Source: an uncultured Alphaproteobacteria bacterium
GTDB taxonomy: Bacteria; Pseudomonadota; Alphaproteobacteria; HIMB59; GCA-002718135
Assembly (NCBI GenBank): GCA_902522015.1
Contig: CABYTX010000011.1
Span: 1 to 34,356 of the forward strand
DNA length: 34,356 nucleotides
Direction of reading: 5' to 3'
Below are positions 16,869-25,400 of the stretch, piece after piece. The notes beneath the pieces are model-generated. The model saw only the letters and a program-made list of their open reading frames with translations, was not told the DNA's origin and made no database searches. The translations under genes were made by a program, and so were the position numbers. The first letter of the stretch is position 1, and each line of letters starts with the position of its first letter.

Positions 16869-16885
16869 AAAAATGCTTGATTTAA

Positions 16886-16899
16886 TATTTAGCTAAATA
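16886..16899. promoter_or_regulatory. 14-bp perfect palindrome in the puuE-hiuH divergent promoter (candidate operator)
   Basis: TATTTAGCTAAATA is its own reverse complement. It lies in the 52-base space from which both arms of the purine cluster must be transcribed, 17 bases from the puuE start and 21 from the hiuH start. A dimeric regulator could control both arms from here. No regulator gene is in the cluster, and the promoter hexamers are not clear enough to call. Confidence 0.45.
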
Positions 16900-16920
16900 C
16901 TGTATAAACGAATAAGTATT

Positions 16921-17274
16921 ATGTCTAAAGGATATTTAACTACTCATGTTTTGGATACCTATAATGGTAAGCCTGGTTCTGGTATAAAAGGGTCACTTTT
17001 CAAAATTGATGGTGAAAATAAAGTTAAAATTTCAAATTTTATTCTCAATGAAGATGGCAGATGTGATGAACCTATATTAAGTAAAGAGAATTTTATACTT
17101 GGAAAATATGAGTTATTATTTCTTTGCGGGAGTTATTTTAAGGAATTTACAAATCTTGATGAACCATTTTTTCTTGATGACGTAATAATTAGATTTGGAA
17201 TTAACAAAGAAGAGCACTACCATGTACCTCTTCTTATTACCCCGTGGAGTTATTCAACATATAGAGGAAGCTAG
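16921..17274 (+). CDS. hiuH: 5-hydroxyisourate hydrolase (transthyretin-like)
   Basis: Hydrolyses 5-hydroxyisourate to OHCU, second step of urate breakdown. It is 117 aa. The N-terminal motif LTTHVLDTYNGKPGSGI carries catalytic His9, GRCDEPIL carries the substrate-binding Arg, and the C-terminus HYHVPLLITPWSYSTYRGS holds the second catalytic His and the diagnostic YRGS tail that separates the enzyme from transthyretin. No signal peptide is present, so it is cytosolic. First gene of the rightward arm. Its final codons and stop (AGAGGAAGCTAG) double as the ribosome-binding region of xdhA. Confidence 0.97.
   Translation: MSKGYLTTHVLDTYNGKPGSGIKGSLFKIDGENKVKISNFILNEDGRCDEPILSKENFILGKYELLFLCGSYFKEFTNLDEPFFLDDVIIRFGINKEEHYHVPLLITPWSYSTYRGS
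17263..17270 (+). promoter_or_regulatory. Ribosome-binding site deciding the GTG start of xdhA
   Basis: AGAGGAAG lies 3 bases before GTG at 17274, which overlaps the hiuH TAG by one base. It is formed by the codons for the conserved RGS tail of HiuH, so it may be partly coincidental. Still, no in-frame ATG occurs until far inside the iron-sulfur domain. Confidence 0.5.
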
Positions 17275-18689
17275 TGTCTAGAGCGCATGTCGATTTTCTT
17301 CTTTATGAAGAAAAAATTTCTATCAAAGATTTAGACACAGATACAACGGTCTTAAATTATCTTCGAAACAACCATGAGTTAACTGGAACAAAAGAAGGTT
17401 GCGCATCTGGTGATTGCGGAGCATGTACTGCAGTTGTAGGAGAATTAAAAGAGAATAAAATTTCTTATAAAAGTATAAATACTTGTATTACTTTTTTGTA
17501 CTCTCTACATGGCAAGCAATTAATAACGGTTGAACATATAAAAAAAAGTAAACTTCATCCTGTTCAACAATCAATGATTGATAGTGATGGATCTCAATGT
17601 GGTTTTTGTACACCTGGTATTATTATGTCAATGTATAATATGTACGAAAACAAAATAAAACCAACAGAAGAAAATATAGATAAATTTCTTTCTGGAAATT
17701 TATGTAGATGTACAGGTTATCTTCCAATCAAAAACGCAATTAAGAATATGTATAACTATAAAAGTAATAAATTTTCAAAAAGTAAAGTTATTAGATTATT
17801 AAAATCAATTAAGAAAACTGATATTGTTATTAAAAAAAATGATTCTAAGTTTTTCATCCATTATAATTTAAATTCTCTAATCAAAGACTATCAAAAGGTT
17901 AGTAATGGACATTTACTAGTCGGGGGTACAGATCTCGCTCTTGAAGTAACAAAAAAAAGAAATGATTTAAAAAATATTTTTTATTTAGGATTAAATAAAG
18001 ATTTAAATTATATTAAAAATAAAAACAATAATTTACACATTGGATCCGCTACCCCCATAAATGATATTTTACCAATTTTAGAAAATATTTATCCAACATT
18101 TGCTAAAATGTTTGAAAGATACGGATCTGAGCAAATAAGAAATACTGCATCTCTTGGAGGTAACATTGGAAGTGCATCTCCAATAGGTGATAGTTTACCT
18201 GTGTTAATTGCACTCAATAGTAAAATTTTAATTCAAGGAAAAGTTAAAAAAACTTTATTATTGGATAATTATTTTCTCAGCTATCGAAAAACTAAATTAA
18301 AACCTAATGAAATAATTAAAGAAATTATAATACCCATTTATAAAAAAAATATTCTTAAATGTTATAAAATTTCAAAAAGAATAGATGATGACATAAGTTC
18401 TGTTTTCATGGCTATAAATGCTAGAATTGAAAAAAATATTATTAAAGAAATAAAAATTGTTTGTGGAGGTTTGGCAGAAACTCCAAAAATAGCTGAAAAA
18501 GTACAAAAATTTTTATTGAATAAAATATTTAATGAAGAAAATATTAATGAAGCAAAGAAAATTATTAAAAAAGAATTTGATCCAATAGATGATATGAGAG
18601 CGTCAAAAAATTATAGAACTAAAATTAGTCAAAACCTTTTAGAGAGGTTTTTAAATGAAAATAATAAAATTAAATCAACGTTATATTAA
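17274..18689 (+). CDS. xdhA: Xanthine dehydrogenase, iron-sulfur and FAD subunit
   Basis: Small subunit of the XdhAB enzyme that oxidises hypoxanthine and xanthine to urate. It is 471 aa and starts with GTG. The N-terminal ferredoxin-like [2Fe-2S] domain has C43, C48, C51 and C71 (CASGDCGAC...C). The second [2Fe-2S] domain has C109, C112, C144 and C146 (CGFC...CRC). The FAD domain follows, with LLVGGTDLALEV (about 214-225) and NTASLGGNIGSASPIGDSLP (about 290-309), then a CO-dehydrogenase flavoprotein C-terminal domain. All eight cluster ligands are present, so the electron path to FAD is intact. The stop overlaps the xdhB ATG by one base (TAATG). Confidence 0.96.
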   Translation: MSRAHVDFLLYEEKISIKDLDTDTTVLNYLRNNHELTGTKEGCASGDCGACTAVVGELKENKISYKSINTCITFLYSLHGKQLITVEHIKKSKLHPVQQSMIDSDGSQCGFCTPGIIMSMYNMYENKIKPTEENIDKFLSGNLCRCTGYLPIKNAIKNMYNYKSNKFSKSKVIRLLKSIKKTDIVIKKNDSKFFIHYNLNSLIKDYQKVSNGHLLVGGTDLALEVTKKRNDLKNIFYLGLNKDLNYIKNKNNNLHIGSATPINDILPILENIYPTFAKMFERYGSEQIRNTASLGGNIGSASPIGDSLPVLIALNSKILIQGKVKKTLLLDNYFLSYRKTKLKPNEIIKEIIIPIYKKNILKCYKISKRIDDDISSVFMAINARIEKNIIKEIKIVCGGLAETPKIAEKVQKFLLNKIFNEENINEAKKIIKKEFDPIDDMRASKNYRTKISQNLLERFLNENNKIKSTLY

Positions 18690-20962
18690 TGGATAAAATA
18701 TTTACAAAAAATATTGAACATGAAAGTGCAGTAAAACATGTTACTGGAAAAGCAATTTATACTGATGATATATCAGAGCCTAAAAATTTACTTCACGCAG
18801 TAATTGGATACAGTAATTGCAGTAAAGGAGTAATAAATAAAATTGATTATAAAGATGTTTTATCTTCAGAAGGTGTAGTAGACATTATTACTGAAAAAGA
18901 CATTGAAGGTATAAATGATGTTGGGCCAATATTTAAGGGAGATAAAATATTTACTTCAAAAAATATAGAATATTATGGACAACCAATTTTTGCAGTTATA
19001 GCAAAGACCAATAATTTAGCAAAAAAAGCTGCATTAAAAGTAAAAATAGACTTAAAAATATCCAAACCGATCGTTTCAATTGAAGAAGCATTAAAGAAAA
19101 AATCATTTGTTTTAAAACCGAAGAATCTAACTAGAGGAAATATAAAAGATGGGTTTAAAAAATCTGACAACATTCTAAAAGGTAAATTGTATTCAGGTGG
19201 TCAAGATCATTTTTATTTAGAAGGTCAAATTGCAATGACTATTCCACAAGAAGATAATAATTTTTTAGTTTATTCTTCAACACAACATCCATCAGAAACG
19301 CAGCAAATTATCAGTAAAGTTCTAAAACAAAATTACAATAGTATCCATGTGATAGTAAGAAGAATTGGTGGTGGTTTTGGAGGAAAAGAAACACAATCTT
19401 TTTTGTTTGCAGCCATTACAAGCATTGCAGCAAAAAAGTTATCTAAACCAGTAAAGTTAAGAGTCGATAGAGATGATGATATGATCATGACTGGAAAAAG
19501 ACATGATTTTTTATTTGATTATGAAGTAGGTTTTAATAATAGTGGTGAAATACTTGCTCTAAAAGTAATGATGGCATCGAGATGCGGTATCTCTCCAGAT
19601 TTATCAGGAGCTATAAATGATAGAGCCATATATCATATAGATAATGCCTACTTCTTACCAAATATAGAAATTAATTCGTATAGATGTAAAACAAATACTG
19701 TTTCTAATACAGCTTTTCGTGGATTTGGCGGGCCTCAAGGAATGTTTTGTATTGAAAATATAATTGAAAACATTGCTCAAAAATTAAATCGAGAAGCAAC
19801 TGAAATAAGAAAAATTAATTTTTATAAAGATAAAATTAAAAATACTACTCATTATGGGATGAGAATTACTGACAATGTGATTGAAGATATTTTTAATAAA
19901 CTAATTAAGAAATCTAATTACAAAAAAAGAAAAGCAGAAATTAATAATTTTAATAAAAAAAATAAAGTTCTAAAAAAAGGAATAGCAATAACACCTGTAA
20001 AGTTTGGAATATCATTTACAACTACTCATTTAAACCAAGGTGGTGCCTTAGTTCATATCTACACTGATGGATCCATTCATTTAAATCATGGAGGAATTGA
20101 AATGGGTCAAGGATTAATGACGAAACTTGCTTTAGTGGCTTCAAATGAATTTGGCCTTAATTACGAAAATATAAAAATCTCTTCAACAGATACAGAAAAA
20201 GTGCCCAACACATCAGCGAGTGCAGCATCAGCTACAACTGATATAAATGGGGCAGCAATTGTTAATGCTATAAATAATATCAAATCAGGCCTAAATGAAT
20301 TTATATATGATTATTTTAAAACAAATAGCAAAATAAAATATGAAAATAATTTTGTTTATTTTGACAAAAGAAAAATATCTTTTAAAGAATTGATAAATAC
20401 TGCTTACTTAAATAGAATTCCATTGTCATCTTCAGGTTTCTATAAAACTGACAAAATTAATGTAAATACAAAAACACTTCAAGGAAGGCCATTTTTATAT
20501 TTTACTTATGGAGCAGCGGTAACAGAAGTAATCATTGATAAATTAACGGGTGAAAATAAAATTCTTCAAGTAGATATAATTCATGATGTTGGCAATTCTA
20601 TTAATAAGAGAATAGATAAGGGTCAGATTGAGGGTGGTTATATTCAAGGATTAGGTTGGCTCACAACCGAAGAAGTATCTTGGAAATTAAATGGAGAGCT
20701 AACAACTCATAGTCCTTCTACTTACAAAATACCTACTGCCGGTGAAACACCATTAAATTTTAATGTCGAAATATATGATCGTGGTTTTAATAAAGAAAAG
20801 GTTATAAATCGCTCTAAAGCTGTTGGAGAGCCACCATTTATGCTAGCAATTTCAAGTTTTATTGCATTAAAGGACGCAGTATATAATGCCAATAAAGGAA
20901 AAAATTCTGAAAATTTAATTGCACCTGCTACTGCTGAAAATATATTAAAAAGTTTGCATTAA
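18689..20962 (+). CDS. xdhB: Xanthine dehydrogenase, molybdopterin subunit
   Basis: Catalytic large subunit of 757 aa. Landmarks of the molybdenum hydroxylases are GQDHFYLE (171-178, substrate-binding Glu178), IGGGFGGKETQ (from 226), FRGFGGPQG with Arg344, NHGGIEMGQG, and KAVGEPPF with Glu714. The last of these corresponds to the base-catalytic Glu of bacterial xanthine dehydrogenases. The Glu and Arg purine-site pair favours xanthine over aldehyde or CO substrates. A molybdopterin cofactor must be made elsewhere, because no moa, moe or mob gene is in the window. One base separates it from xdhC. Confidence 0.96.
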   Translation: MDKIFTKNIEHESAVKHVTGKAIYTDDISEPKNLLHAVIGYSNCSKGVINKIDYKDVLSSEGVVDIITEKDIEGINDVGPIFKGDKIFTSKNIEYYGQPIFAVIAKTNNLAKKAALKVKIDLKISKPIVSIEEALKKKSFVLKPKNLTRGNIKDGFKKSDNILKGKLYSGGQDHFYLEGQIAMTIPQEDNNFLVYSSTQHPSETQQIISKVLKQNYNSIHVIVRRIGGGFGGKETQSFLFAAITSIAAKKLSKPVKLRVDRDDDMIMTGKRHDFLFDYEVGFNNSGEILALKVMMASRCGISPDLSGAINDRAIYHIDNAYFLPNIEINSYRCKTNTVSNTAFRGFGGPQGMFCIENIIENIAQKLNREATEIRKINFYKDKIKNTTHYGMRITDNVIEDIFNKLIKKSNYKKRKAEINNFNKKNKVLKKGIAITPVKFGISFTTTHLNQGGALVHIYTDGSIHLNHGGIEMGQGLMTKLALVASNEFGLNYENIKISSTDTEKVPNTSASAASATTDINGAAIVNAINNIKSGLNEFIYDYFKTNSKIKYENNFVYFDKRKISFKELINTAYLNRIPLSSSGFYKTDKINVNTKTLQGRPFLYFTYGAAVTEVIIDKLTGENKILQVDIIHDVGNSINKRIDKGQIEGGYIQGLGWLTTEEVSWKLNGELTTHSPSTYKIPTAGETPLNFNVEIYDRGFNKEKVINRSKAVGEPPFMLAISSFIALKDAVYNANKGKNSENLIAPATAENILKSLH

Positions 20963-20963
20963 A

Positions 20964-21794
20964 ATGTATCTCAAAAAGTTAAGTAAAAATATAAATTTTA
21001 ATAGTAAAATAGTTAAAGCTAAAATTATTGAAGTTAAAGGATCATCGCCCAATAGTTTAGATGACATTATATTAATCTCAACTGATACTATCTTTGGAAC
21101 TATCGGTGGCGGAAACTTAGAATATTTAGTTATCGATGAAGCGAGAAAATTAATAGATAGTAATATAGCAAAAAAAGTAATGAATATTCCACTTGGACCA
21201 GGAATTGGACAATGTTGTGGTGGATATGTACAAGTTAAATTAAGCTTACATAATAATTCCAAAGATGCAATAAAAGATGAATATATTTTTAATAATGTAA
21301 AACCTAACTTATATATCTTTGGATCAGGACATATTGGTCAAGCGTTAATTTCTAAATTAGAAAATATTAATTTTAATACTTTTATAATTGATTCAAGAGA
21401 AGATTATTTAAAAATGACAAATATCAAAGATATAAATTATTTACTTTCAAAAAAACCTTGGGAAATTGTATCAAAACTAGAAGATAACTCTTATTTTATA
21501 GTATTAACTCACAGTCATGATTATGACTTAAAAATATTAAATGAAATTTTGAAAAAAAATAATACTTTTGTTGGTTTAATTGGATCTCTTACAAAGAAAA
21601 AAAGGTTTTATAAAAGATTGATTGATAATGGTCACAATAAATCAATAGTTGATAAAATTGAGTGTCCAATTGGAATTGATATTGGTAATTCAAAAGATCC
21701 GAATGAAATAGCTTTCTCAATAATTACACGAATAATATCAATAAAAAATAGCTTGAAGCATTTATCAAATAATAAAATTAAAAAAGTTATATGA
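20964..21794 (+). CDS. xdhC: Xanthine dehydrogenase accessory protein XdhC
   Basis: Molybdenum-cofactor-binding chaperone that helps insert sulfurated cofactor into XdhB. The protein of 276 aa has an N-terminal XdhC/CoxI domain with VKGSSPN, FGTIGGGNLEYLVIDEA and GPGIGQCCGG. A C-terminal Rossmann-like domain contains NLYIFGSGHIGQAL, FIVLTHSHDYDLKIL and GLIGSLTKKKRF. The usual SSPR arginine is Asn here, a divergence to note but not a loss of the fold. It sits directly behind xdhAB as in many proteobacteria and overlaps guaD by 4 bases. Confidence 0.94.
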   Translation: MYLKKLSKNINFNSKIVKAKIIEVKGSSPNSLDDIILISTDTIFGTIGGGNLEYLVIDEARKLIDSNIAKKVMNIPLGPGIGQCCGGYVQVKLSLHNNSKDAIKDEYIFNNVKPNLYIFGSGHIGQALISKLENINFNTFIIDSREDYLKMTNIKDINYLLSKKPWEIVSKLEDNSYFIVLTHSHDYDLKILNEILKKNNTFVGLIGSLTKKKRFYKRLIDNGHNKSIVDKIECPIGIDIGNSKDPNEIAFSIITRIISIKNSLKHLSNNKIKKVI

Positions 21795-22258
21795 CAAACA
21801 TAGATTTTATGAAAAGAGCTATTTTACTATCAATTGATAATGTCAAAAATAATGGAGGTCCTTTTGGATGTGTTATTGTAAAAGATAATGAAATTATTGC
21901 AGAAGGAGTAAATAGAGTAACATTTAATAATGATCCTACTGCTCACGCTGAAATTGTTGCTATTAGAAATGCGTGTCAAAAATTAAATACTTTTAACTTA
22001 GAAGGTTGTGAATTGTATTCCAGTTGCGAACCATGTCCTATGTGCTTGAGTGCGATATATTGGTCACATATAGACAAAGTATATTATGGTAACTCTAGAG
22101 AAGATGCTGCAAAAATTAAATTTGATGACAAGTTTATTTATGATGAACTGGCACTTGAAATGAAAGAGAGAAAAATCCCTATTAGTCAATTATCACGTGA
22201 TGAAGCAATAAAAGCATTTAAAATTTGGGAAAAAGAAGAAAATAAAATAAGGTATTAA
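21791..22258 (+). CDS. guaD: Guanine deaminase (cytidine-deaminase fold)
   Basis: Zinc hydrolase converting guanine to xanthine and ammonia. It is 155 aa and very similar in length and motif order to Bacillus subtilis GuaD: NNGGPFGCVIVKDNEIIAEG, NDPTAHAEIVAIRNAC with zinc ligand His52 and catalytic Glu54, SCEPCPMCLSAIYW with zinc ligands Cys82 and Cys85, and FDDKFIYDEL near the C-terminus. The tRNA adenosine deaminase TadA shares the core, but FDD-x-FIY and the purine operon context support guanine. It starts within the xdhC stop and ends one base before puuD. Confidence 0.93.
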   Translation: MTNIDFMKRAILLSIDNVKNNGGPFGCVIVKDNEIIAEGVNRVTFNNDPTAHAEIVAIRNACQKLNTFNLEGCELYSSCEPCPMCLSAIYWSHIDKVYYGNSREDAAKIKFDDKFIYDELALEMKERKIPISQLSRDEAIKAFKIWEKEENKIRY

Positions 22259-22259
22259 T

Positions 22260-23702
22260 ATGGAATTTTTTCTTAAAATTGTTGCACCAGTTCAATCTTA
22301 TGACTTCCAAACCTTTTTTCATAATTTACTTTTGTCACTACCAGCATCAGCATTATTAGGATTATTATTATTTTTTATCCTTGGGGCATTTTCAGGTTTA
22401 AAATCTAAAGAACAAAGGCTCTATATTGTAATTGCAACCACAATAGTTATAGCTTTTACCGCAGCTTTTTATAATTTAGGAGTTCCAACAGAAACTTTAT
22501 TTGCGGTATATTCTGAGTGGCTACATTTAATTGTTAGATGGGTTCATATAATTGTTGGTGTAGCATGGATTGGAACATCATTTTATTTTAATTGGCTAGA
22601 TAGTAGACTGGAAAGAGATGATCCAGATTTTAAACACCTTGATGGTTATTTGTGGTCTGTTCATTCAGGTGGGTTTTATAGAATTGAAAAATTAAAAGGA
22701 CCTCCTAAAAAACTTCCAAAAGTTCTTCATTGGTTTAAATGGGAGGCGTATGCAACTTGGATAAGTGGTTTTGTGCTACTTATTTTAGTTTATTACTTAA
22801 ATGCAAGCTCTATGATGTTGGGAGCAAGCGGTATTATATTAACACCCTTTCAAGCAATATTAATATCTATATTCTTACTTATAGGATCTTGGCTTCTATA
22901 TGATTATCTTTGTAAAAATGTTTTAAAAGATAATGAACAAACTTTGATTGCAACTGGTGTTTTATTATTTATATTATTAAGTTATTTTTTGACTCAAATT
23001 TATGGATCAAGAGCTGCATACATACATGTTGGAGCAATTATTGGCACCATTATGGCGGCTAATGTTTTTAGAGTAATTATTCCCGCACAAAGAAATCTTG
23101 TTTCATCAGCTGAAAACAAACAAAAGCCAAATTTAAATCTTTCATTAGAAGCAAAAAACAGATCAATACATAATAATTATTTTACACTACCTGTTTTATT
23201 TATCATGATTAGCTCACATTTTTCTTTTACGTATGGGGCTGTAAATAATTGGTTAATTTTAGCTGTTATATCGATAGCTGGCATTTTAACTCGCCATTAC
23301 TTTAATTTAAGAAATAAAAAACAATATAAATTTTGGATTTTACCATCAGCTGGTTTAATCATGTTTTTTTTAATGACTTTAAGTAGTCTTTCAATATTTG
23401 AAAAAAAAGATGCAAATGCATCTCTTTCTTTAGAATTAGTCAGTTTCAATGAAGTACAAAATATAATTAAATACAGATGTGGAACATGTCATGCCAAATA
23501 CCCAACTTTTGAAGGTATTGAAGCGGCACCAAAAGGAGTTGTATATGACACGGCGCAAGATATTGTAAATAATATAAAATTAATCAAAGCTCAGGCTATT
23601 GATGCTGAGATTATGCCTCCGAATAATCTTACTGGTATTACAAAAAATGAAAGAGAGATATTAAAAGTTTGGATTGAGCAAGGTGCAAATATCAATAATT
23701 AA
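22260..23702 (+). CDS. puuD: Membrane-bound urate hydroxylase PuuD with C-terminal cytochrome c
   Basis: Oxidises urate to 5-hydroxyisourate and passes electrons to a c-type haem, so no hydrogen peroxide is made, unlike soluble uricase. It is 480 aa. The N-terminal urate-oxidase membrane domain has about eight helices and includes EWLHLIVRWVHIIVGVAWIGTSFYFNWLDSRL and WSVHSGGFYRIEKL. The C-terminal cytochrome domain has RCGTCH (Cys407, Cys410, His411) and a likely axial Met452 in IMPPNN. The haem domain should face the periplasm. It is last in the rightward arm and completes the step between XdhAB and HiuH. It overlaps the convergent alkA-like gene by 11 bases. Confidence 0.95.
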   Translation: MEFFLKIVAPVQSYDFQTFFHNLLLSLPASALLGLLLFFILGAFSGLKSKEQRLYIVIATTIVIAFTAAFYNLGVPTETLFAVYSEWLHLIVRWVHIIVGVAWIGTSFYFNWLDSRLERDDPDFKHLDGYLWSVHSGGFYRIEKLKGPPKKLPKVLHWFKWEAYATWISGFVLLILVYYLNASSMMLGASGIILTPFQAILISIFLLIGSWLLYDYLCKNVLKDNEQTLIATGVLLFILLSYFLTQIYGSRAAYIHVGAIIGTIMAANVFRVIIPAQRNLVSSAENKQKPNLNLSLEAKNRSIHNNYFTLPVLFIMISSHFSFTYGAVNNWLILAVISIAGILTRHYFNLRNKKQYKFWILPSAGLIMFFLMTLSSLSIFEKKDANASLSLELVSFNEVQNIIKYRCGTCHAKYPTFEGIEAAPKGVVYDTAQDIVNNIKLIKAQAIDAEIMPPNNLTGITKNEREILKVWIEQGANINN

Positions 23703-24309
23703 CTGGAATGGGGTCTAATGATCTCCATAAATACCATGTGGCTTGTGAACTATATGGACTCCATTTTTTATAAAGCAATTTAAGCTTTCTTTCACTTATA
23801 GGAAGTTGAACTTTATAAAGTTTTGAAATGGCTTTTAAAAACCCTAAATCACCTGTTGGAAAAATATTTGAACTTCCATAACTAAACATTAAAAACATAT
23901 GAATAGTCCAATTCCCTACCCCTTTTATTTCAATTAAATTATTATAAATTTCTTCTTCAGAAGATTTATTTATATTTTTTATGAATTTCTTGTTTTGTAA
24001 AAAATATTTAGAAATATTTCTAATATACAAAATTTTTTGTCTTGATAGACCACATTTTCGTAAATCTGTAGTACGTAATTTAGATACAGTTTGTGGTGTT
24101 ATATTTTTTTTAAGTTTAAAAAATTTAGTTTTCATCGAATCAGCTGCAGATACTGATATTTGTTGACCGATTATTGAATTAATTAATGAATGAAAATAAT
24201 TAGAATTTAGATTTAAATATTCATTCCTGTAAGTTTGAATTAATTTCTTCAAAACTTTATCTTTATTTGATAGATAAATCTTACCTTTATTCCAATATTT
24301 AGGTTGCAT
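23692..24309 (-). CDS. alkA: DNA-3-methyladenine glycosylase II-like (HhH-GPD superfamily)
   Basis: Base-excision repair glycosylase that removes alkylated purines. It is 205 aa, the short AlkA form without the N-terminal domain of E. coli AlkA. Landmarks are SLINSIIGQQISVSAADSM, the helix-hairpin-helix LIEIKGVGNWTIHMFLMFSYG, and PTGDLGFLKAI with catalytic Asp154. No iron-sulfur cysteine cluster is present, which separates it from MutY and Nth. It converges with puuD (11-base overlap) and its ATG abuts the ATG of the divergent small gene (CATATG). I see no functional link to purine catabolism beyond adjacency. Confidence 0.9.
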   Translation of the reverse strand: MQPKYWNKGKIYLSNKDKVLKKLIQTYRNEYLNLNSNYFHSLINSIIGQQISVSAADSMKTKFFKLKKNITPQTVSKLRTTDLRKCGLSRQKILYIRNISKYFLQNKKFIKNINKSSEEEIYNNLIEIKGVGNWTIHMFLMFSYGSSNIFPTGDLGFLKAISKLYKVQLPISERKLKLLYKKWSPYSSQATWYLWRSLDPIPVNY

Positions 24310-24498
24310 ATGAATTATTATAACAAATTTAAAAAAATAATATCATACATAAATTTTATTTTTGGAATTTATTTATGGGCTTTAGTAATATATGCAATAT
24401 TAAGGGCTACAGGACTAATTAAAAGATTTGCATTACAAGAACATCTCCTAGGTGAGTATTTATCAATACCTATTAAATTTATTTTAAGTTTATTTTAA
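24310..24498 (+). CDS. Small membrane protein, 62 aa
   Basis: Unrecognised. From ATG at 24310 it reads MNYYNKFKKIISYINFIFGIYLWALVIYAILRATG and so on. There is one clear hydrophobic helix (about 11-31) and a second weaker one at the C-terminus (IPIKFILSLF). The ORF track uses a TTG at 24304, which would overlap the divergent alkA start; the ATG is preferred. It lies 8 bases upstream of an EamA gene on the same strand, so the two may be co-transcribed. No Shine-Dalgarno is visible, as expected for a start that abuts another gene. Confidence 0.55.
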   Translation: MNYYNKFKKIISYINFIFGIYLWALVIYAILRATGLIKRFALQEHLLGEYLSIPIKFILSLF

Positions 24499-24506
24499 TA
24501 AATAAT

Positions 24507-25400
24507 ATGATCTATTATTATTTTATTGCAATGAGTGCTGCACTTTGTTGGGCAGTAGCATCTTTAGTATCGGCAGATGTTACAAGAACTATTGGAGGTT
24601 TAGCCTTTAATCGTCTTAGATTATTTTTTGTATCAATAATGTTAATTACTTACACATTTTATATAAATACTTGGAATACAATTAGTATTGATTACTTAAC
24701 TATTATTATTGTTTCAGGAATTATAGGGATATTTTTAGGTGATACTTTATTGTTTATTGCTTTGCAAAAAATTGGGCCAAGAAGAAATAATATTTTATTT
24801 TCATTAGCTGCTCCTTTTACTGTAGTAATTAATATTTTTTTTCTAAATGAACTTGCTTCAACTATTAGTATTATTGGATGTTTTGTTGTTTTTTTTGGTG
24901 TTGTTTTTGCAATTTCCTATGGAGATAAAAAGGAATCTGAGCATAGATGGGAAAAAGTAGAAGGTTCACTTTATATAGGAATTATTTTATCCATTGGAGC
25001 CGCTTTATGCCAAGCAATTGGATTGGTTATGATGAAACCTATATTATCAGATGGAGCAGATCCAATAGCTTCAGCAGCAATTAGAACTACTATTTCATGT
25101 ATTTTTTTATCATTTACATTTTTTTTAAATTATGAAGTTTTTAATACAAAAGTGAATCTTACATTAAAAATTATTTACCAATCAATTCTTAGTGGCTTTT
25201 TAGGTATGGCCTTAGGTATGAGTTTACTTTTAATCGCATTACAAAAAGCTGATGCAGGTATTGTTGCGACTTTATCTTCAACTAGTCCAATAATGATTTT
25301 ATTTCTTTTGTGGATATTAACAAAAAAAATCCCTTCTATTGGTGCATGGGTGGGAACAATTATTGCAATTTTAGGAACGGGATTAATTTTTATCTATTAA
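24507..25400 (+). CDS. EamA/DMT-superfamily transporter
   Basis: Inner-membrane protein of 297 aa with about ten helices in two EamA repeats. The first begins [34 protein letters not shown] and includes [38 protein letters not shown]. The second begins [20 protein letters not shown] and includes [29 protein letters not shown]. It is a different member from the one at 6306-7223. The substrate is unknown. Its 3' end overlaps the convergent aspS stop by 18 bases, the largest such overlap here. Confidence 0.9.
   Translation: MIYYYFIAMSAALCWAVASLVSADVTRTIGGLAFNRLRLFFVSIMLITYTFYINTWNTISIDYLTIIIVSGIIGIFLGDTLLFIALQKIGPRRNNILFSLAAPFTVVINIFFLNELASTISIIGCFVVFFGVVFAISYGDKKESEHRWEKVEGSLYIGIILSIGAALCQAIGLVMMKPILSDGADPIASAAIRTTISCIFLSFTFFLNYEVFNTKVNLTLKIIYQSILSGFLGMALGMSLLLIALQKADAGIVATLSSTSPIMILFLLWILTKKIPSIGAWVGTIIAILGTGLIFIY

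Noticed and set aside
20945-21262. Minus-strand 105-aa ORF opposite xdhC
   Set aside because: Antisense to the conserved XdhC motifs and unlike any family I know.
6306-25400. The two EamA transporters as a recent duplication
   Set aside because: The proteins differ throughout, with different loop motifs and termini. They share only the superfamily pattern.
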